From: Gari tellinella
Taxonomy: Eukaryota > Mollusca > Bivalvia > Cardiida > Psammobiidae
Assembly: GCA_922989275.2 (NCBI GenBank)
Contig: OV277857.1
Span: 496,001-560,000 of the forward strand
Length of the DNA: 64,000 nt
Direction of reading: 5' to 3'
Positions 55,001 through 59,545 of the stretch are shown here, piece after piece. The position numbers and the translations under genes are program-made. The notes below the pieces were generated by a model. It made no database searches and was not told the DNA's origin. It saw only the letters and a program-made list of their open reading frames with translations. Position 1 is the first letter of the stretch. Each line of letters opens with the position of its first letter.

Positions 55001-56258
55001 TTGTCATATGGGATGTCTTTGGGTTCTTTTTTAAAGAAATTATCGCCTCTGCCAAGAACTAAAAGGAATGCTGATCAGCGGTTTTGATCCCATGGGCTGC
55101 TTAACAGCCAATGAAATTAATTAGTTAAAATCACCTTTCTGAAAGCATTCTAATGCATTTATAGGGATGGGGCATCTTGATATTTCTTCATGTTTCTTTT
55201 CATGCTTGTACACACTCGCTAATCGTTTATCTTAGTGTTTGCATATACATGTATGTGGTTGTTTCTTGGCGCCAAATGACTATTTCATCGGTTGCAGTGC
55301 CTTGAAATCCAACCCAATCAATCATACTATCTTGAGCAGCTGCATGCTATTGAAGAATGGTAGCTTAATTAACCCATTACCCAAAAAATACACCTTTTGA
55401 CACCTTTAATTATTTCTTCCACTGAAGACAACAATACTTCATTATACAGTCATGAATGTGTATCATAAGAATTTTTTTTATATTCTAGAAGATAATAAAA
55501 CACCAAAGGAGTAGAGGACACGATCAAGCAGTATTGTGTTGACTGATTTTTATTCACCAACGTTTCGGCCTTTGACAAAGGCCTTCATCAGGGTGGTACA
55601 CATTCTAGAAGATGAAAGCTTAAAGCAGATTGAAAGTAAAGCAGAATGTGCCTACAGGCACATTCTGCTTTACTTTCAACCTGCTTTAAGTGGTCATATA
55701 TTTCTAAAACTAGAAACAGGCTATGGGGTAATGGGTTAAGGACCAAAGTAACACAAAAGGTATGCTAAAGGGAAAATTTCTAGCAGCTCATATTACATGT
55801 ATAAAAGGCAAAAACAGCGCTCCCTCTCTACAAAGACACTAATGGGAGACAAAAAAATGTGTGTGTGTTGTTCGGAGGCAGTCGTTATAGGGAGGGAAAT
55901 TGGCATACATTTGCAAACAGCTGGAACCTAGATTGAGGCGTCTGGTCTGGATTCAAGCTGTTTGTCACTCGATCGTCATTTAGTTTTTTCTGCCAAAAAT
56001 GTCCATGATGTTACTTTGAGAAAAACAGCAGACAACAACTTCAAGCAGACAATAATGCAGACGTGACACGGTTGGACATATTTGTTTTGCCTGGGAAACA
56101 ATGGCAAGTGTTGTAAGGAGGGAGTCATTGTATGAATACAGTATGAAGATTTTGTTCTCCTACCTGCTAGAGTGACTGAGGTTCTCTGAGGATCTGTAAA
56201 GATCTGTCATGGACTGACTTATCAGCGAGGTTCTTGACAGGGAGAAATTCATTCCGCT
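33924..56258 (-). CDS. KIF16B: Kinesin-3 family motor with PX domain, C-terminal about 800 residues (16 exons)
   Basis: Sixteen - strand exons from 56258 down to 33924 total 2403 nt (800 residues plus TAG), with all phases consistent. Seen: a Ser-rich linker (SLSRTSLISQSMTDLYRSSE), then several hundred residues of Glu/Lys-rich coiled coil, then a PX domain: LPPSVLISIPYYRL, HYEYEVKIVIGDDVWSIMRR, RYSKFYEFHQTLK, LVFPPKKLFSKN, AAERRQQLEFYLKSV, and the tail ILCDFDPFFRKGLFENSKYG. The RRYSKF arginine and the FPPKK loop are the usual PtdIns3P-binding elements. The tail matches vertebrate KIF16B (about 1300 residues). Family knowledge: KIF16B moves early endosomes toward microtubule plus ends through PX binding to PtdIns3P. 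The motor domain must lie right of the window. Two introns contain tandem copies of the following exon's start. Confidence 0.9.
34195..34475 (-). mobile_element. Full-length tRNA-derived SINE
   Basis: On the - strand: tRNA-like head (GGGGCCTCAGTGATCTAGTG, B box GGTTCGAATCC), a central block CCAGCTGGCTTGCGGAAGG, and a tail TTTGCGACATTACTGAAATA ending in repeated ATCCAA. The central block resembles the conserved domain of bivalve tRNA-SINEs (Meta-type, from memory). It lies in the last kinesin intron. Confidence 0.75.
34642..34855. repeat. F6 MITE, intact
   Basis: Ends TACAGTAATATCTTTCTATT and GACAGGTTTTACTGTA. The core pairs CAGGTGACTGCTTTAAGC with its complement. TA flanks fit Tc1/mariner-like mobilisation. 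Confidence 0.7.
34918..34998 (-). CDS. KIF16B: KIF16B exon, PX domain PPK loop
   Basis: Acceptor TTTTTTCCAG, donor GTAGAG; 81 nt, phase 0. It reads VGALVFPPKKLFSKNAKVAA then ERRQQLE. The FPPKKLF and ERRxxLE elements are classic PX-domain positions. Confidence 0.95.
35081..35262. repeat. F4-like MITE, diverged
   Basis: AGAGCTCTAGGTAAGATGG at the left, AGACCTCTCTTATCGG at the right, central AATTGTCTTGAAAAGACAATT. Confidence 0.6.
35300..35480. repeat. F3 MITE, decayed
   Basis: It contains GAGAGCTCCTACAGCAG, AAGGTCTGCACTGTTTG, ACCCTAAATAGTCAAAAT and a GGACCATTTTAAGTTTCAGG-like end. Confidence 0.55.
35513..35726. repeat. F2 TTAA-flanked MITE, intact
   Basis: TTAA at 35513 and 35723, ends CCCTTAGCCCGCCA and TGGCAGGCTAAGGG. 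Near-perfect palindrome at about 35623-35685 around GACGCCGAGTTACTCGGCGTC. It ends 57 bp before the exon at 35783. Confidence 0.85.
35783..35872 (-). CDS. KIF16B: KIF16B exon, PX domain phosphoinositide-binding segment
   Basis: Acceptor GATTTGTTAG, donor GTAAGA; 90 nt, phase 0. It reads IVIGDDVWSIMRRYSKFYEF, then HQTLKRRIPE. RRYSKF is the PX motif that contacts the 3-phosphate. The first 57 nt (19 codons) and the acceptor also occur five more times upstream in the intron. Confidence 0.95.
35816..36529 (-). repeat. 119 bp x6 tandem array containing exon start and splice acceptor
   Basis: Six units of exactly 119 bp begin at 35816, 35935, 36054, 36173, 36292 and 36411. Each holds 57 bp identical to the exon start plus 62 bp of intron with acceptor GATTTGTTAG. 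Unit 1 is the true exon. The other five acceptors (exon edges at 35991, 36110, 36229, 36348, 36467) are decoys. The intron parts show two variants in the order A B A A B A. Confidence 0.95.
36711..37154. repeat. Two F1 MITEs
   Basis: About 36711-36919 (TTAATCCTTGAGAACATA left, GGGTAATGGG plus TTAA right, collapsed palindrome) and about 36924-37154 with a degenerate palindrome (TACAGGAGAATATGCATTAT). Confidence 0.65.
37191..37380. repeat. F4 MITE 34 bp from a splice donor
   Basis: CAGGGCTCCAGATAAGAGGG to CTTATCTGGAGCTCTT. The exon boundary is at 37415. Confidence 0.8.
37415..37531 (-). CDS. KIF16B: KIF16B exon, start of PX domain
   Basis: Acceptor CCTTCTACAG, donor GTACGC; 117 nt, phase 0. 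It reads TGSVSRSLEAELPPSVLISI then PYYRLQNYSSDNHYEYEVK. The I-x-I-P-x-Y-x-x-x followed by HxEYEVK pattern is the first PX beta strands. Confidence 0.94.
37587..37775. repeat. F4 MITE
   Basis: CAGAGCTCCAGATGAG to TTATCTGGAGCCTCTG, with the palindromic AATGAGTAGTAACACCATAG block. It starts 56 bp from the exon acceptor at 37531. Confidence 0.75.
37807..38176. repeat. F1 MITE with a second TTAA-type element in its core
   Basis: The F1 flank to GCAGAATG at 37970 is followed by an insert (ATTATCAATGCTTATCTCAA, AGTCAGTATG, TAATGGGTTA) to about 38092. F1 then resumes GGTGCATTCTGCTTTATG. The insert resembles the TTAA element at 51587-51715. Confidence 0.65.
38316..38420. repeat. CCAAT-containing foldback, copy 3
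   Basis: It contains TTTGATTGGTCATATTTGAG and the complementary CTCAAATCTGACCAATCAAA. It sits inside an F3 remnant (38280-38560). Confidence 0.7.
38545..38880. repeat. Short palindrome and partial F6
   Basis: 38545-38620 pairs ATGCAGAAAGCTCCTTAAGC with its complement. 38760-38880 has the F6 blocks GACAGGTGACAGCTTAAAGC and CACCTTGCTTTAAACAATCA. Confidence 0.55.
38982..39020 (-). CDS. KIF16B: KIF16B 39-nt exon
   Basis: Acceptor TGTATTGCAG, donor GTAAGT; 13 codons reading STDSDKEVPRRKS, phase 0. It is too short to identify alone and is called from perfect splice sites and frame continuity. A short Ser/Arg-rich linker before PX is plausible. Confidence 0.72.
39405..39900. repeat. Fragment of the GAGCCCCCC-type element and two partial F1 MITEs
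   Basis: 39405-39500 has AAACAGGCGAGGCTTGTGTC and CATGTCCGC like the element at 57691. 39502-39660 is an F1 left half (TTAACCCATTACCCCATA). 39700-39895 is a second decayed F1. Confidence 0.55.
39992..40049 (-). CDS. KIF16B: KIF16B exon, pre-PX linker
   Basis: Acceptor TTTGTATTACAG, donor GTATGC; 58 nt. After completing the previous codon it reads IGPRTSLTPSHSNPYVTVM. It is a Ser/Thr/Pro-rich linker, called from splice sites and phase. Confidence 0.8.
40136..40323. repeat. F4-like MITE
   Basis: GCAGATAAGGAGAGTATTTC to CTTATCTGC, with the palindrome TAGAACTGACTATTTGAGCC and complement. It is followed by an (ATT)n microsatellite at about 40327-40352 and a TTTATATAGCGCTC repeat common in invertebrates. 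Confidence 0.65.
40620..41510. other. GATC- and GCGCTC-rich segment
   Basis: GATC occurs about nine times in 41250-41510 alone, with phrases such as GATCCGATAGCG, GATCAAATAGCG and GATCAGATAGCG, and GCGCTC about five times. It is denser in GC than its surroundings. No ORF or repeat ends were found and the origin is unknown. Confidence 0.5.
41632..41811 (-). CDS. KIF16B: KIF16B exon, coiled coil
   Basis: Acceptor TTTACATTTAG, donor GTGAAG; 180 nt. It reads INALVEQEVRRQMFEEKLER, then EQRLQLERDKERRERDEEIK and RLKESYHREIKQLKAKYER. Strong heptad-like charged helix. Confidence 0.93.
41886..42135. repeat. Foldback element with an F2-type core
   Basis: Ends TTACAGTGGAGAATCTGTTA and AACACATTCTCTACTGTAA; core CAAACAGCTTCGAGCCTGAT around GACGCCGGGTTACCCGGCGTC. 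It appears inserted in an F1 left flank (41850-41885). ORFs on both strands follow from the inverted repeat. Confidence 0.7.
42139..42425. repeat. F1 MITE
   Basis: CCCATTAACCCATAAATATG left, palindrome GTGCCTTCAAGGCAC, right flank to about 42425 with the end lost. Confidence 0.7.
42601..42820. repeat. F2 MITE
   Basis: Left AACCCTTAGCCTGCTG, right CAGCAGGATAATGG plus TTAA. Palindrome CAAACAGTTTGGATCC around GACGCCGCAAAATGCGGC. A related half-palindrome lies at 42460-42530. Confidence 0.7.
42821..43518 (-). other. Intron stretch with little structure
   Basis: AT-rich. 43370-43500 may contain an F1-like remnant (GCCTGCTTTAAGCAACCAG). Otherwise nothing was recognised. Confidence 0.4.
43519..43664 (-). 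CDS. KIF16B: KIF16B exon, coiled coil
   Basis: Acceptor TTGTCTGTTGTAG, donor GTAGGT; 146 nt. It reads ELEDLQKAVEKASQELDDIV, then LKFDQARDYELDTIEVEKVN and LQERVRQD. A coiled coil, ending two bases into an Arg codon. Confidence 0.93.
43794..44010. repeat. F6 MITE, right end decayed
   Basis: TACAGTAAACCCTTTCTTTT left; palindrome AAGCAAGGTGACAGTAAAAC and complement. It ends close to the exon at 44025. Confidence 0.65.
44025..44151 (-). CDS. KIF16B: KIF16B exon, linker and coiled coil
   Basis: Acceptor TGTTTCTATAG, donor GTATAG; 127 nt. It reads LQLLKRAQSCSPAESMDGSV, then EERLKEVPLSEEEQRNIDMK and KK. Ser-rich then helical, phase 0 at the end. Confidence 0.92.
44272..45362. repeat. 1.1 kb DNA-transposon-like element (TCGA-rich ends)
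   Basis: Left TACAGTCGAACTTCAGTATC and right TCGAGATACTGGTGCTCGAC are partly complementary, with several TCGAGATA motifs inside both ends. Short ORFs (for example 44370-44591, MTREIILNSCERK...) match no family I recognise. Probably a decayed transposon with TA-type ends. Confidence 0.55.
45473..45693. repeat. F1 MITE
   Basis: TTAA at 45473 and 45690, ends CCCAATACTCCATTA and TATGGGGTAATGGG. The core is partly deleted (GTGCCTTAAGAACCTGC). Confidence 0.75.
45756..45948. repeat. F4 MITE 36 bp from a splice donor
   Basis: CAGGACTCCAGATAAGGAGG to TTTCTGAAGCCCTG, palindrome AATCGTCTCGAAGAGACGATT. The exon boundary is at 45983. Confidence 0.8.
45983..46794 (-). CDS. KIF16B: KIF16B large coiled-coil exon (812 nt)
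   Basis: Acceptor TGTATGTTTCAG, donor GTTAGT; phase 0 in, two bases over out. It opens DQKVIDGEQQQLHRLHVEFD and continues as about 270 residues very rich in Glu, Lys and Leu (for example KERLVEIVVAEEKMDNEFET, EEKEAAVTELTEELQKQDKD), the main stalk coiled coil. ORFs on the other strand are its shadow. The first 73 nt with the acceptor are repeated twelve times upstream in the intron. Confidence 0.95.
46795..47738 (-). repeat. 79 bp tandem array of the exon start and acceptor (12 extra copies)
   Basis: Each unit is the first 73 nt of the 812-nt exon plus TTTCAG. Unit boundaries fall at 46794 (true exon) and 46873, 46946, 47025, 47104, 47183, 47261, 47340, 47419, 47498, 47577, 47656 and 47735. 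One unit lacks 6 bp and one lacks 1 bp. The outermost copy has a different, T-richer acceptor (CTACTTTTCAG). 79 is not a multiple of 3, so reading through shifts frame and soon meets a stop. Confidence 0.95.
47880..48005. repeat. F1 MITE, partial
   Basis: TTAACCTTTTATCCCATTGC left end and palindrome GTGCCTTAAGGTGCC. The right flank is missing. Confidence 0.6.
48113..48315. repeat. F2 TTAA-flanked MITE, intact
   Basis: TTAA at 48113 and 48312. Palindrome AAACAGTTTAGATCCAGATC around GACGCCGCGTAACACGGCGTC. Confidence 0.8.
48372..48559. repeat. F4 MITE 22 bp from a splice donor
   Basis: AGAGCTCCAGATAAGG to TTATCTGGAGCCCTG. The exon boundary is at 48582. Confidence 0.8.
48582..48743 (-). CDS. 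KIF16B: KIF16B exon, coiled coil
   Basis: Acceptor GGTATTTCACAG, donor GTATGG; 162 nt, phase 0 at both ends. It reads KLETITSQNEEDKKETLERI, then ASLDESLQEKDKDLDQLEQQ and LRERKEAAQAQDND. Confidence 0.94.
48899..49932. repeat. F4, F1, a short element A end, and two more F1 copies
   Basis: F4 at about 48899-49090 (CAGGGCTCCAGATAA). F1 at 49199-49455. An A-type terminus at 49470-49525 (CAAGAGAGCCCCGAGGAGCC, AGCTCACCTGAGCC). F1 right half at about 49560-49680 and F1 at about 49677-49932 with the palindrome GTGCCTTTAGGCAC. Confidence 0.7.
50002..50094 (-). CDS. KIF16B: KIF16B exon, coiled coil
   Basis: Acceptor ATATTTTGACAG, donor GTTAGC; 93 nt, phase 0. It reads GAQIDELLKELDEKEHTITE then RTRITRETMVE. 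Confidence 0.93.
50290..50390. repeat. Telomere-like patch and 28 bp x3 repeat
   Basis: CTAACCCTACCCCTAACCCT near 50291 is a short telomere-like stretch. From 50328 a unit with TGCCAGGTTAATGTCACAAG occurs three times with changes. Confidence 0.5.
50480..50610. repeat. F1 MITE left half
   Basis: F1 flank (ATTATTCCTCAACTGAGGAA, ATATTCTAGCAGATGGTAGC) to GAATGCGCC. The right half is absent. Confidence 0.6.
50683..50947. repeat. Minisatellite alternating 39 and 38 bp units
   Basis: Seven units of TATCTATGAAATAGGTCC followed by AAATATC or AATATC and TTAGATCTTATACA. The long and short forms alternate strictly for six units, giving a 77 bp higher-order repeat x3; the last unit is decayed. Confidence 0.85.
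51055..51304. repeat. F1 MITE
   Basis: TTAA at 51055 and 51301, ends CCCACTACCCCATA and TATGTGGTAATAAG, core GTGCCTTAAGACAC. Confidence 0.8.
51469..51507 (-). CDS. KIF16B: KIF16B 39-nt exon
   Basis: Acceptor CTTTTTTACAG, donor GTATTG; 13 codons reading AHQKDGVLKKLPK, phase 0. Called from strong splice sites and frame between its neighbours. Confidence 0.8.
51587..51715. repeat. TTAA-type MITE, relative of the insert at 37971
   Basis: ATTACCCCATACTGACTCAT left, GAGTTAATGGG plus TTAA right, with TTTTGACACACTTTTATCCA inside. Confidence 0.6.
51794..52050. repeat. F3 TTAA-flanked MITE, intact
   Basis: TTAA at 51794 and 52047. Left end CCCTTTCCTCCCTGAAAC, right end CTAGGGTTCAAAGGG. Palindrome AACAGTGTAGACCCTGATCA and complement around 51908-51972. 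A useful reference copy for F3. Confidence 0.8.
52120..52440. repeat. Family 11 copy 2 (inverted relative to 20415)
   Basis: CCAGTGTTTTATCC, TATCACGAGGCCGTAAGC, GATAAAACACTGGCATTAAT, CATTTCTTGGTGTATGCATT and AGTGACATCACATTTTAGCC match the inverted copy 1. It includes its own inverted pair around 52137-52275. Confidence 0.65.
52467..52996. repeat. F1 MITE, then F4 MITE 19 bp from a splice donor
   Basis: F1 at 52467-52718 with TTAA at both ends and centre GTGCCTTGAGGCAC. F4 at about 52805-52996 (AGAGCTCAAGATAAGGCG to TTATCTGGAGCCCTG). The exon boundary is at 53016. Confidence 0.8.
53016..53169 (-). CDS. KIF16B: KIF16B exon, coiled coil
   Basis: Acceptor TTTACTATTTCAG, donor GTGTGC; 154 nt. 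It reads NQIKSLEDKYHAEEEERLNH, then QVSMEMELEKKQKMLEKTYR and DLETVKQETLQ. Confidence 0.94.
53193..53480. repeat. F1 MITE, rearranged
   Basis: TTAACCCATCACCCCATAAA left end, core with GCCGACAGAAAGTAAAGCC, then a second partial right arm near 53430-53475. Confidence 0.65.
53518..54592 (-). repeat. Element B (-), about 160 bp units
   Basis: Inverted copy of the B family: CAAGAGGGCCTGAAGGTCC, ATCGCTCACCTG at the left, units ending CTCTAGAGTGTAAACACTGT, and GCTCAGGTGAGCT at the right. Confidence 0.8.
54600..54785. repeat. F3 fragment
   Basis: ATGCAAACAGCGTAGACCC, GGAGCCCTCTGAC, CCTAAATAGTCCAAAATGG and a GGGGTGAAAG end. Confidence 0.5.
54818..54871 (-). CDS. KIF16B: KIF16B 54-nt exon
   Basis: Acceptor TTTCTTTTAAAG, donor GTGAGT. 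It reads WEMEKSHREEQERIEELK across the junctions. A helical charged segment, called from splice sites and phase. Confidence 0.9.
55368..55739. repeat. F1 MITE carrying a 108 bp insertion
   Basis: TTAACCCATTACCCAAAAAA left, TATGGGGTAATGGG plus TTAA right, core GTGCCTACAGGCAC. The insertion is at 55494-55601 between two copies of ATTCTAGAAGAT. Confidence 0.82.
55494..55601 (-). mobile_element. Penelope-like fragment with hammerhead-like motif
   Basis: Flanked by a 12 bp direct repeat ATTCTAGAAGAT (55482-55493, 55602-55613). The - strand has CTGATGA, a 7 bp hairpin (GGCCTTT-GTC-AAAGGCC) and GAAAC at 55591-55562, the layout of a hammerhead core, but with one extra unpaired A after CTGATGA. Such CTGATGA...GAAAC blocks are known from Penelope-like element ends. 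Confidence 0.6.
55813..56145. repeat. F5 MITE, copy 3
   Basis: CAGCGCTCCCTCTCTACAAA left end, ACAGCTGGAACCTAGATTGA and ATTCAAGCTGTTTG inside, TTGTAAGGAGGGAGTCATTG right. Confidence 0.7.
56164..56258 (-). CDS. KIF16B: KIF16B exon, Ser-rich linker (first kinesin exon in window)
   Basis: Acceptor TTGTATTTTCAG, donor GTAGGA; 95 nt. It reads SGMNFSLSRTSLISQSMTDL then YRSSENLSHSS. It is a likely phosphorylatable linker between the FHA region and stalk. No further upstream exon was found before the right edge. Confidence 0.9.
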
Positions 56259-56307
56259 CTGAAAATACAAAATACATCACTTTATGCCCACTTTCCTCTC
56301 ATTTATA

Positions 56308-56640
56308 AATTTGGTAAGCGGACACGAGCCCCCCGCCTGTTTTGCTTGTGCGGACATGAGCCCCCCGACCCACCATATGATAAGATACATATTTTACTTT
56401 TCCTACGAGGTATCAGGATTGAAATGAAACAATTAATAATTGGCAAATTATTACTTACAAGCAAGGCAATATTAATAGCCGAAGAAAAACTTATTTTTTT
56501 GCTACAAATATTACAAAACATTAGTTAATTATCTGTCCGACCAGTGTGGCTTATGTCTGCCCGAGCAAAACAGGGGGGGGGCTCATGTCAGCCCCGCAAA
56601 ATCGGCCGGGGGGCTCGTATCCGGGGGGCTCATGTCCGTC
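56308..56640. repeat. GAGCCCCCC-type inverted-end element, copy 1
   Basis: GGTAAGCGGACACGAGCCCC left, GGGGGGCTCATGTCCG right, AT-rich middle. It is a shorter relative of 57691-58436. Confidence 0.7.
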
Positions 56641-56728
56641 AATCATAAATTCTGCCCACTTTTATTTTAGTACATTTCCTTGTAACTCTTAATGCTAGCT
56701 TCGGATATGACTGCCATAGTGATTACCT

Positions 56729-56800
56729 TTGCAAACAGTTTGGATACTGATGAGACGCCGCGTAACATGGCGTCTCATCAGGATCCAAACTGTTTTCTAT
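56729..56800. repeat. F2-type palindrome
   Basis: GCAAACAGTTTGGATACTGA and complement around GACGCCGCGTAACATGGCGTC. Confidence 0.7.
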
Positions 56801-57231
56801 TCTGACCCTGAATTTAAAAGAAATTTTGAAAATTCTCATTTTAGAACAGTAGCAGATGACAATTGTTGCAGACGAAAAAAATTACCCAGCATGCAAAGAG
56901 TCGATATGACAACTGATATTTCTTTGACCTTCTACACACTCAGACTAAATTGAGCTAAATGTTGCAACCAATCTGGATTCATTTGAAACTCACTGTCCCA
57001 TCTTAATCCAAAATCTTTGAAACCCTAATGATAATTTCTGAAAACAAAAACACCACATGCAAATGCCAAAGTTCTATGAGGCAACAGTTCCACACTATAA
57101 TAATGAATCAGGGGCCCGTTTCATAAAAAATGTACGACAAATGATGTTGTAAGACAGATTATAAAAGTCTCAATTAATATTTATTCCTCCATCAAATCCT
57201 GTCTTGTGACATAACTTTGGAATCGTCTTTG

Positions 57232-57690
57232 GGCCCCTGAGCCCTAGACAAGAGGGAGTGAACTTAATAAATCCAATATTTTCTCACTTATTTCAGCAAT
57301 AAATCCAATGGTGTTACAACTCATTAGAATTGTCTCAAAAAATGGGTCTAATGAGTAGCAACACGATAGGGTTTAATACAGAAATACCGATTCTAGTTAT
57401 TGAAATACTCCCCTTATCTCAAGCTCTCTATGAATATGTAAAATAATATTTTCTATATCCTATCAGCTTAAAGCAGGATTAAGGCACATTCTGGTTTACA
57501 TTTAGACTGCATTAAGTGGTAATTAACTTGTTAACAAAACAAGAAACAAGCTATGGGGTAATTTAATAATCATACAATAATTTATCTTCAGGATACTTTA
57601 CACATTTAACCCTAGCGACGAGTATACTCGTCATTTACAAACAGTGTACCTGTGAAGATTACACTTGTCCCATGCAAACAGTGTAAATTG
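57232..57690. repeat. F4 MITE, F1 remnant and start of an F3
   Basis: F4 at about 57232-57430 (GAGCCCTAGACAAGAGGG to CTTATCTCAAGCTCT). F1 remnant at about 57430-57565. F3 left end from 57607 (TTAACCCTAGCGACGAGTAT) interrupted at 57690. Confidence 0.65.
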
Positions 57691-58436
57691 GTAAGCGGAC
57701 ATGAGCCCCCCCCCCCCCCCCCCCCGGCTGATTTTGCGCGGGCGGACACGAGCCCCCCTCCTGTTTTGCGCGGGCGGACATAAGCCCCCCTGTTCGGACA
57801 AATTATAAATGAATGTTTTGTTGATATTTGTAGAAAAATTTAACTTTTTCATCGGCCATTAATATTGCCTTGCTTGTTAGTACTAATTCGTCAATTATTA
57901 ATTGTTTCATTTTAAATCATGATACCTCGTGAAGAAATATAATGCTGATAGATCTAATAATTTATATTGTGAAGTTGTTTACACAATAGTGACAAAATAA
58001 GATAAACGTTGCCTATTAGCGAACTAACTGTCGGTAACGCTTTGATGATTCATGGAATTAATTGTTTAATTGACTCTTTTTACTCAAGAAACACCGCCAG
58101 TAAAAGGTGTACGGTAAGTTTGATAGATTGTTTAAATCTATTGTCCTTATAATCGTAGGTGTTGTTTGTGTCTCATAATTCTCAAACATATCAAAGTTCT
58201 CAAACATTTTGGGTTAAAAGTATCATAATTATATAAGAGCAATAATGACAAAATAACACTTAAAACACGTTTGGGAGTTTTAAATCTACAATTTTACACA
58301 ATAAAACATGTATATTATCATACGGTGGGTCGGGGGCTCATGTCCGCACGCGCAAAATAGGTGGGGGGCTCGTGTCCGCCCGCGCAAAATCGGCCGGGGG
58401 GCTCGTGTCCGGGGGGGCTCATGTCCGCTTACCTAT
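57691..58436. repeat. 746 bp inverted-end element with C/G runs, inside F3
   Basis: GGTAAGCGGACATGAGCCCC and its complement form the ends. The left end has a run of 20 C (57706-57725). Both ends repeat the GCGCGGGCGGACA / AAATCGGCCGGGGGG modules. The middle is AT-rich and non-coding. Confidence 0.75.
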
Positions 58437-58693
58437 TTACACATGTGTCAATTGCTAATTAAAGAATAAAGAGTGATACGGTTCTGTCGGTGTCCTTTTA
58501 GTTCCTTAATGTTTAAATTGTCCTCTTATCTTTTACAATAGAGACTCTCGGTATAATTACCAAATATGTTTGCATAACCTTCACGCAAAAATGATGTGTG
58601 ATAAACGATAATGATGATTACATAAATTTTAAGTTCACCTCAACACAAAATCGGGACGGAATTTGAAAAAATATAAATCAACATTTCAATATA

Positions 58694-58870
58694 GAAGGGG
58701 CAATATTTCGATACGGAAGGGGCAGAATTCCGCTATGGAAGGGGCAAAGTTCCGTGTATGAAAAAACAGGAAGGGGCAAAAGGCCATGTACGTAAAATGA
58801 AGAAGGGGCAAAGTTCCGTGTTGCTGTTTTTGAGGAAGGGGCAAAAGGCCGAAGGGGCAAAAGGCCGTTT
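58694..58870. repeat. GAAGGGGCAAA irregular array
   Basis: The 10-17 bp motif GGAAGGGGCAAAAGGCCG or AAGTTCCG recurs about eight times with spacing from 17 to about 35 bp. The - strand reads Leu/Pro-rich as a by-product. Origin unknown. Confidence 0.7.
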
Positions 58871-58884
58871 ACCATTACTATCTA

Positions 58885-59513
58885 TCCCATCAGCGTAAAA
58901 CAGGCTGAAATTAAGTAAAGAAGAATGTGTCTAAACCCTTTCTTTACCCCATAGCCTGTTTCTAGTATTAAAGTCAAGTGACCACTCAAACAGGGTGAAA
59001 GTGAAACAGAATGCACCTTAACCCTTTGAACCCTAGTCCCGCATATAGGCGTCCTTTTCAAACAGTATACATGTGAAAATTGTGCTTGTCCTATGCAAAC
59101 AGTGAATACCCAGATCAGAGAGCTCCTTACGCAGCCCTGTGATCTGCGTCTTCACTGTTTGTCATAATGCCAATCATTGACAAAACAACCCTTAAAAGTC
59201 AAAAATGGACTAGACTATTATGGAAACTGGGATTGTCCATTTGTAGTTTCAGGGAGGAAAGAGTTAAGGCGCATTCTGCTTTACTTTCAGCCTGTTTTAA
59301 GCTTCCATCTGCTAGAAATATAGCACATGTTTCTTATGATGCATATTTGTGACTGTATAAAGTTATAAACTATTTTCTTCAATGGAGGAATAAATCAAGT
59401 GTGTAAATATGTGTATCTATGGAGTAAAGGGTTAAGGCACATTCTGATTTATTTCTAACCTACATTAGAGGTCACTTGTCTTCAAAACTAGAAACAGGAT
59501 ATGGGGTAATAGT
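58885..59513. repeat. Three-layer nest: F3 inside F1 inside F1
   Basis: Outermost F1 arm 58885-58930 (CAGGCTGAAATTAAG, GAATGTG). Middle F1 from about 58932 to TTAA at 59432. Innermost F3 from TTAA at 59018 to TTAA at 59264, at the middle copy's core (GAATGCACC before, GGCGCATTCTGC after). Outermost right arm GGCACATTCTGATTTATTTC and end GGGGTAATAG near 59513. Confidence 0.82.
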
Positions 59514-59545
59514 TATTGGGGAAAATACTGACCATTATAACTTAA

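Noticed and set aside
58678..58875. Leu/Pro-rich ORF on the - strand
   Set aside because: Low-complexity reading of the GAAGGGGCAAA array.
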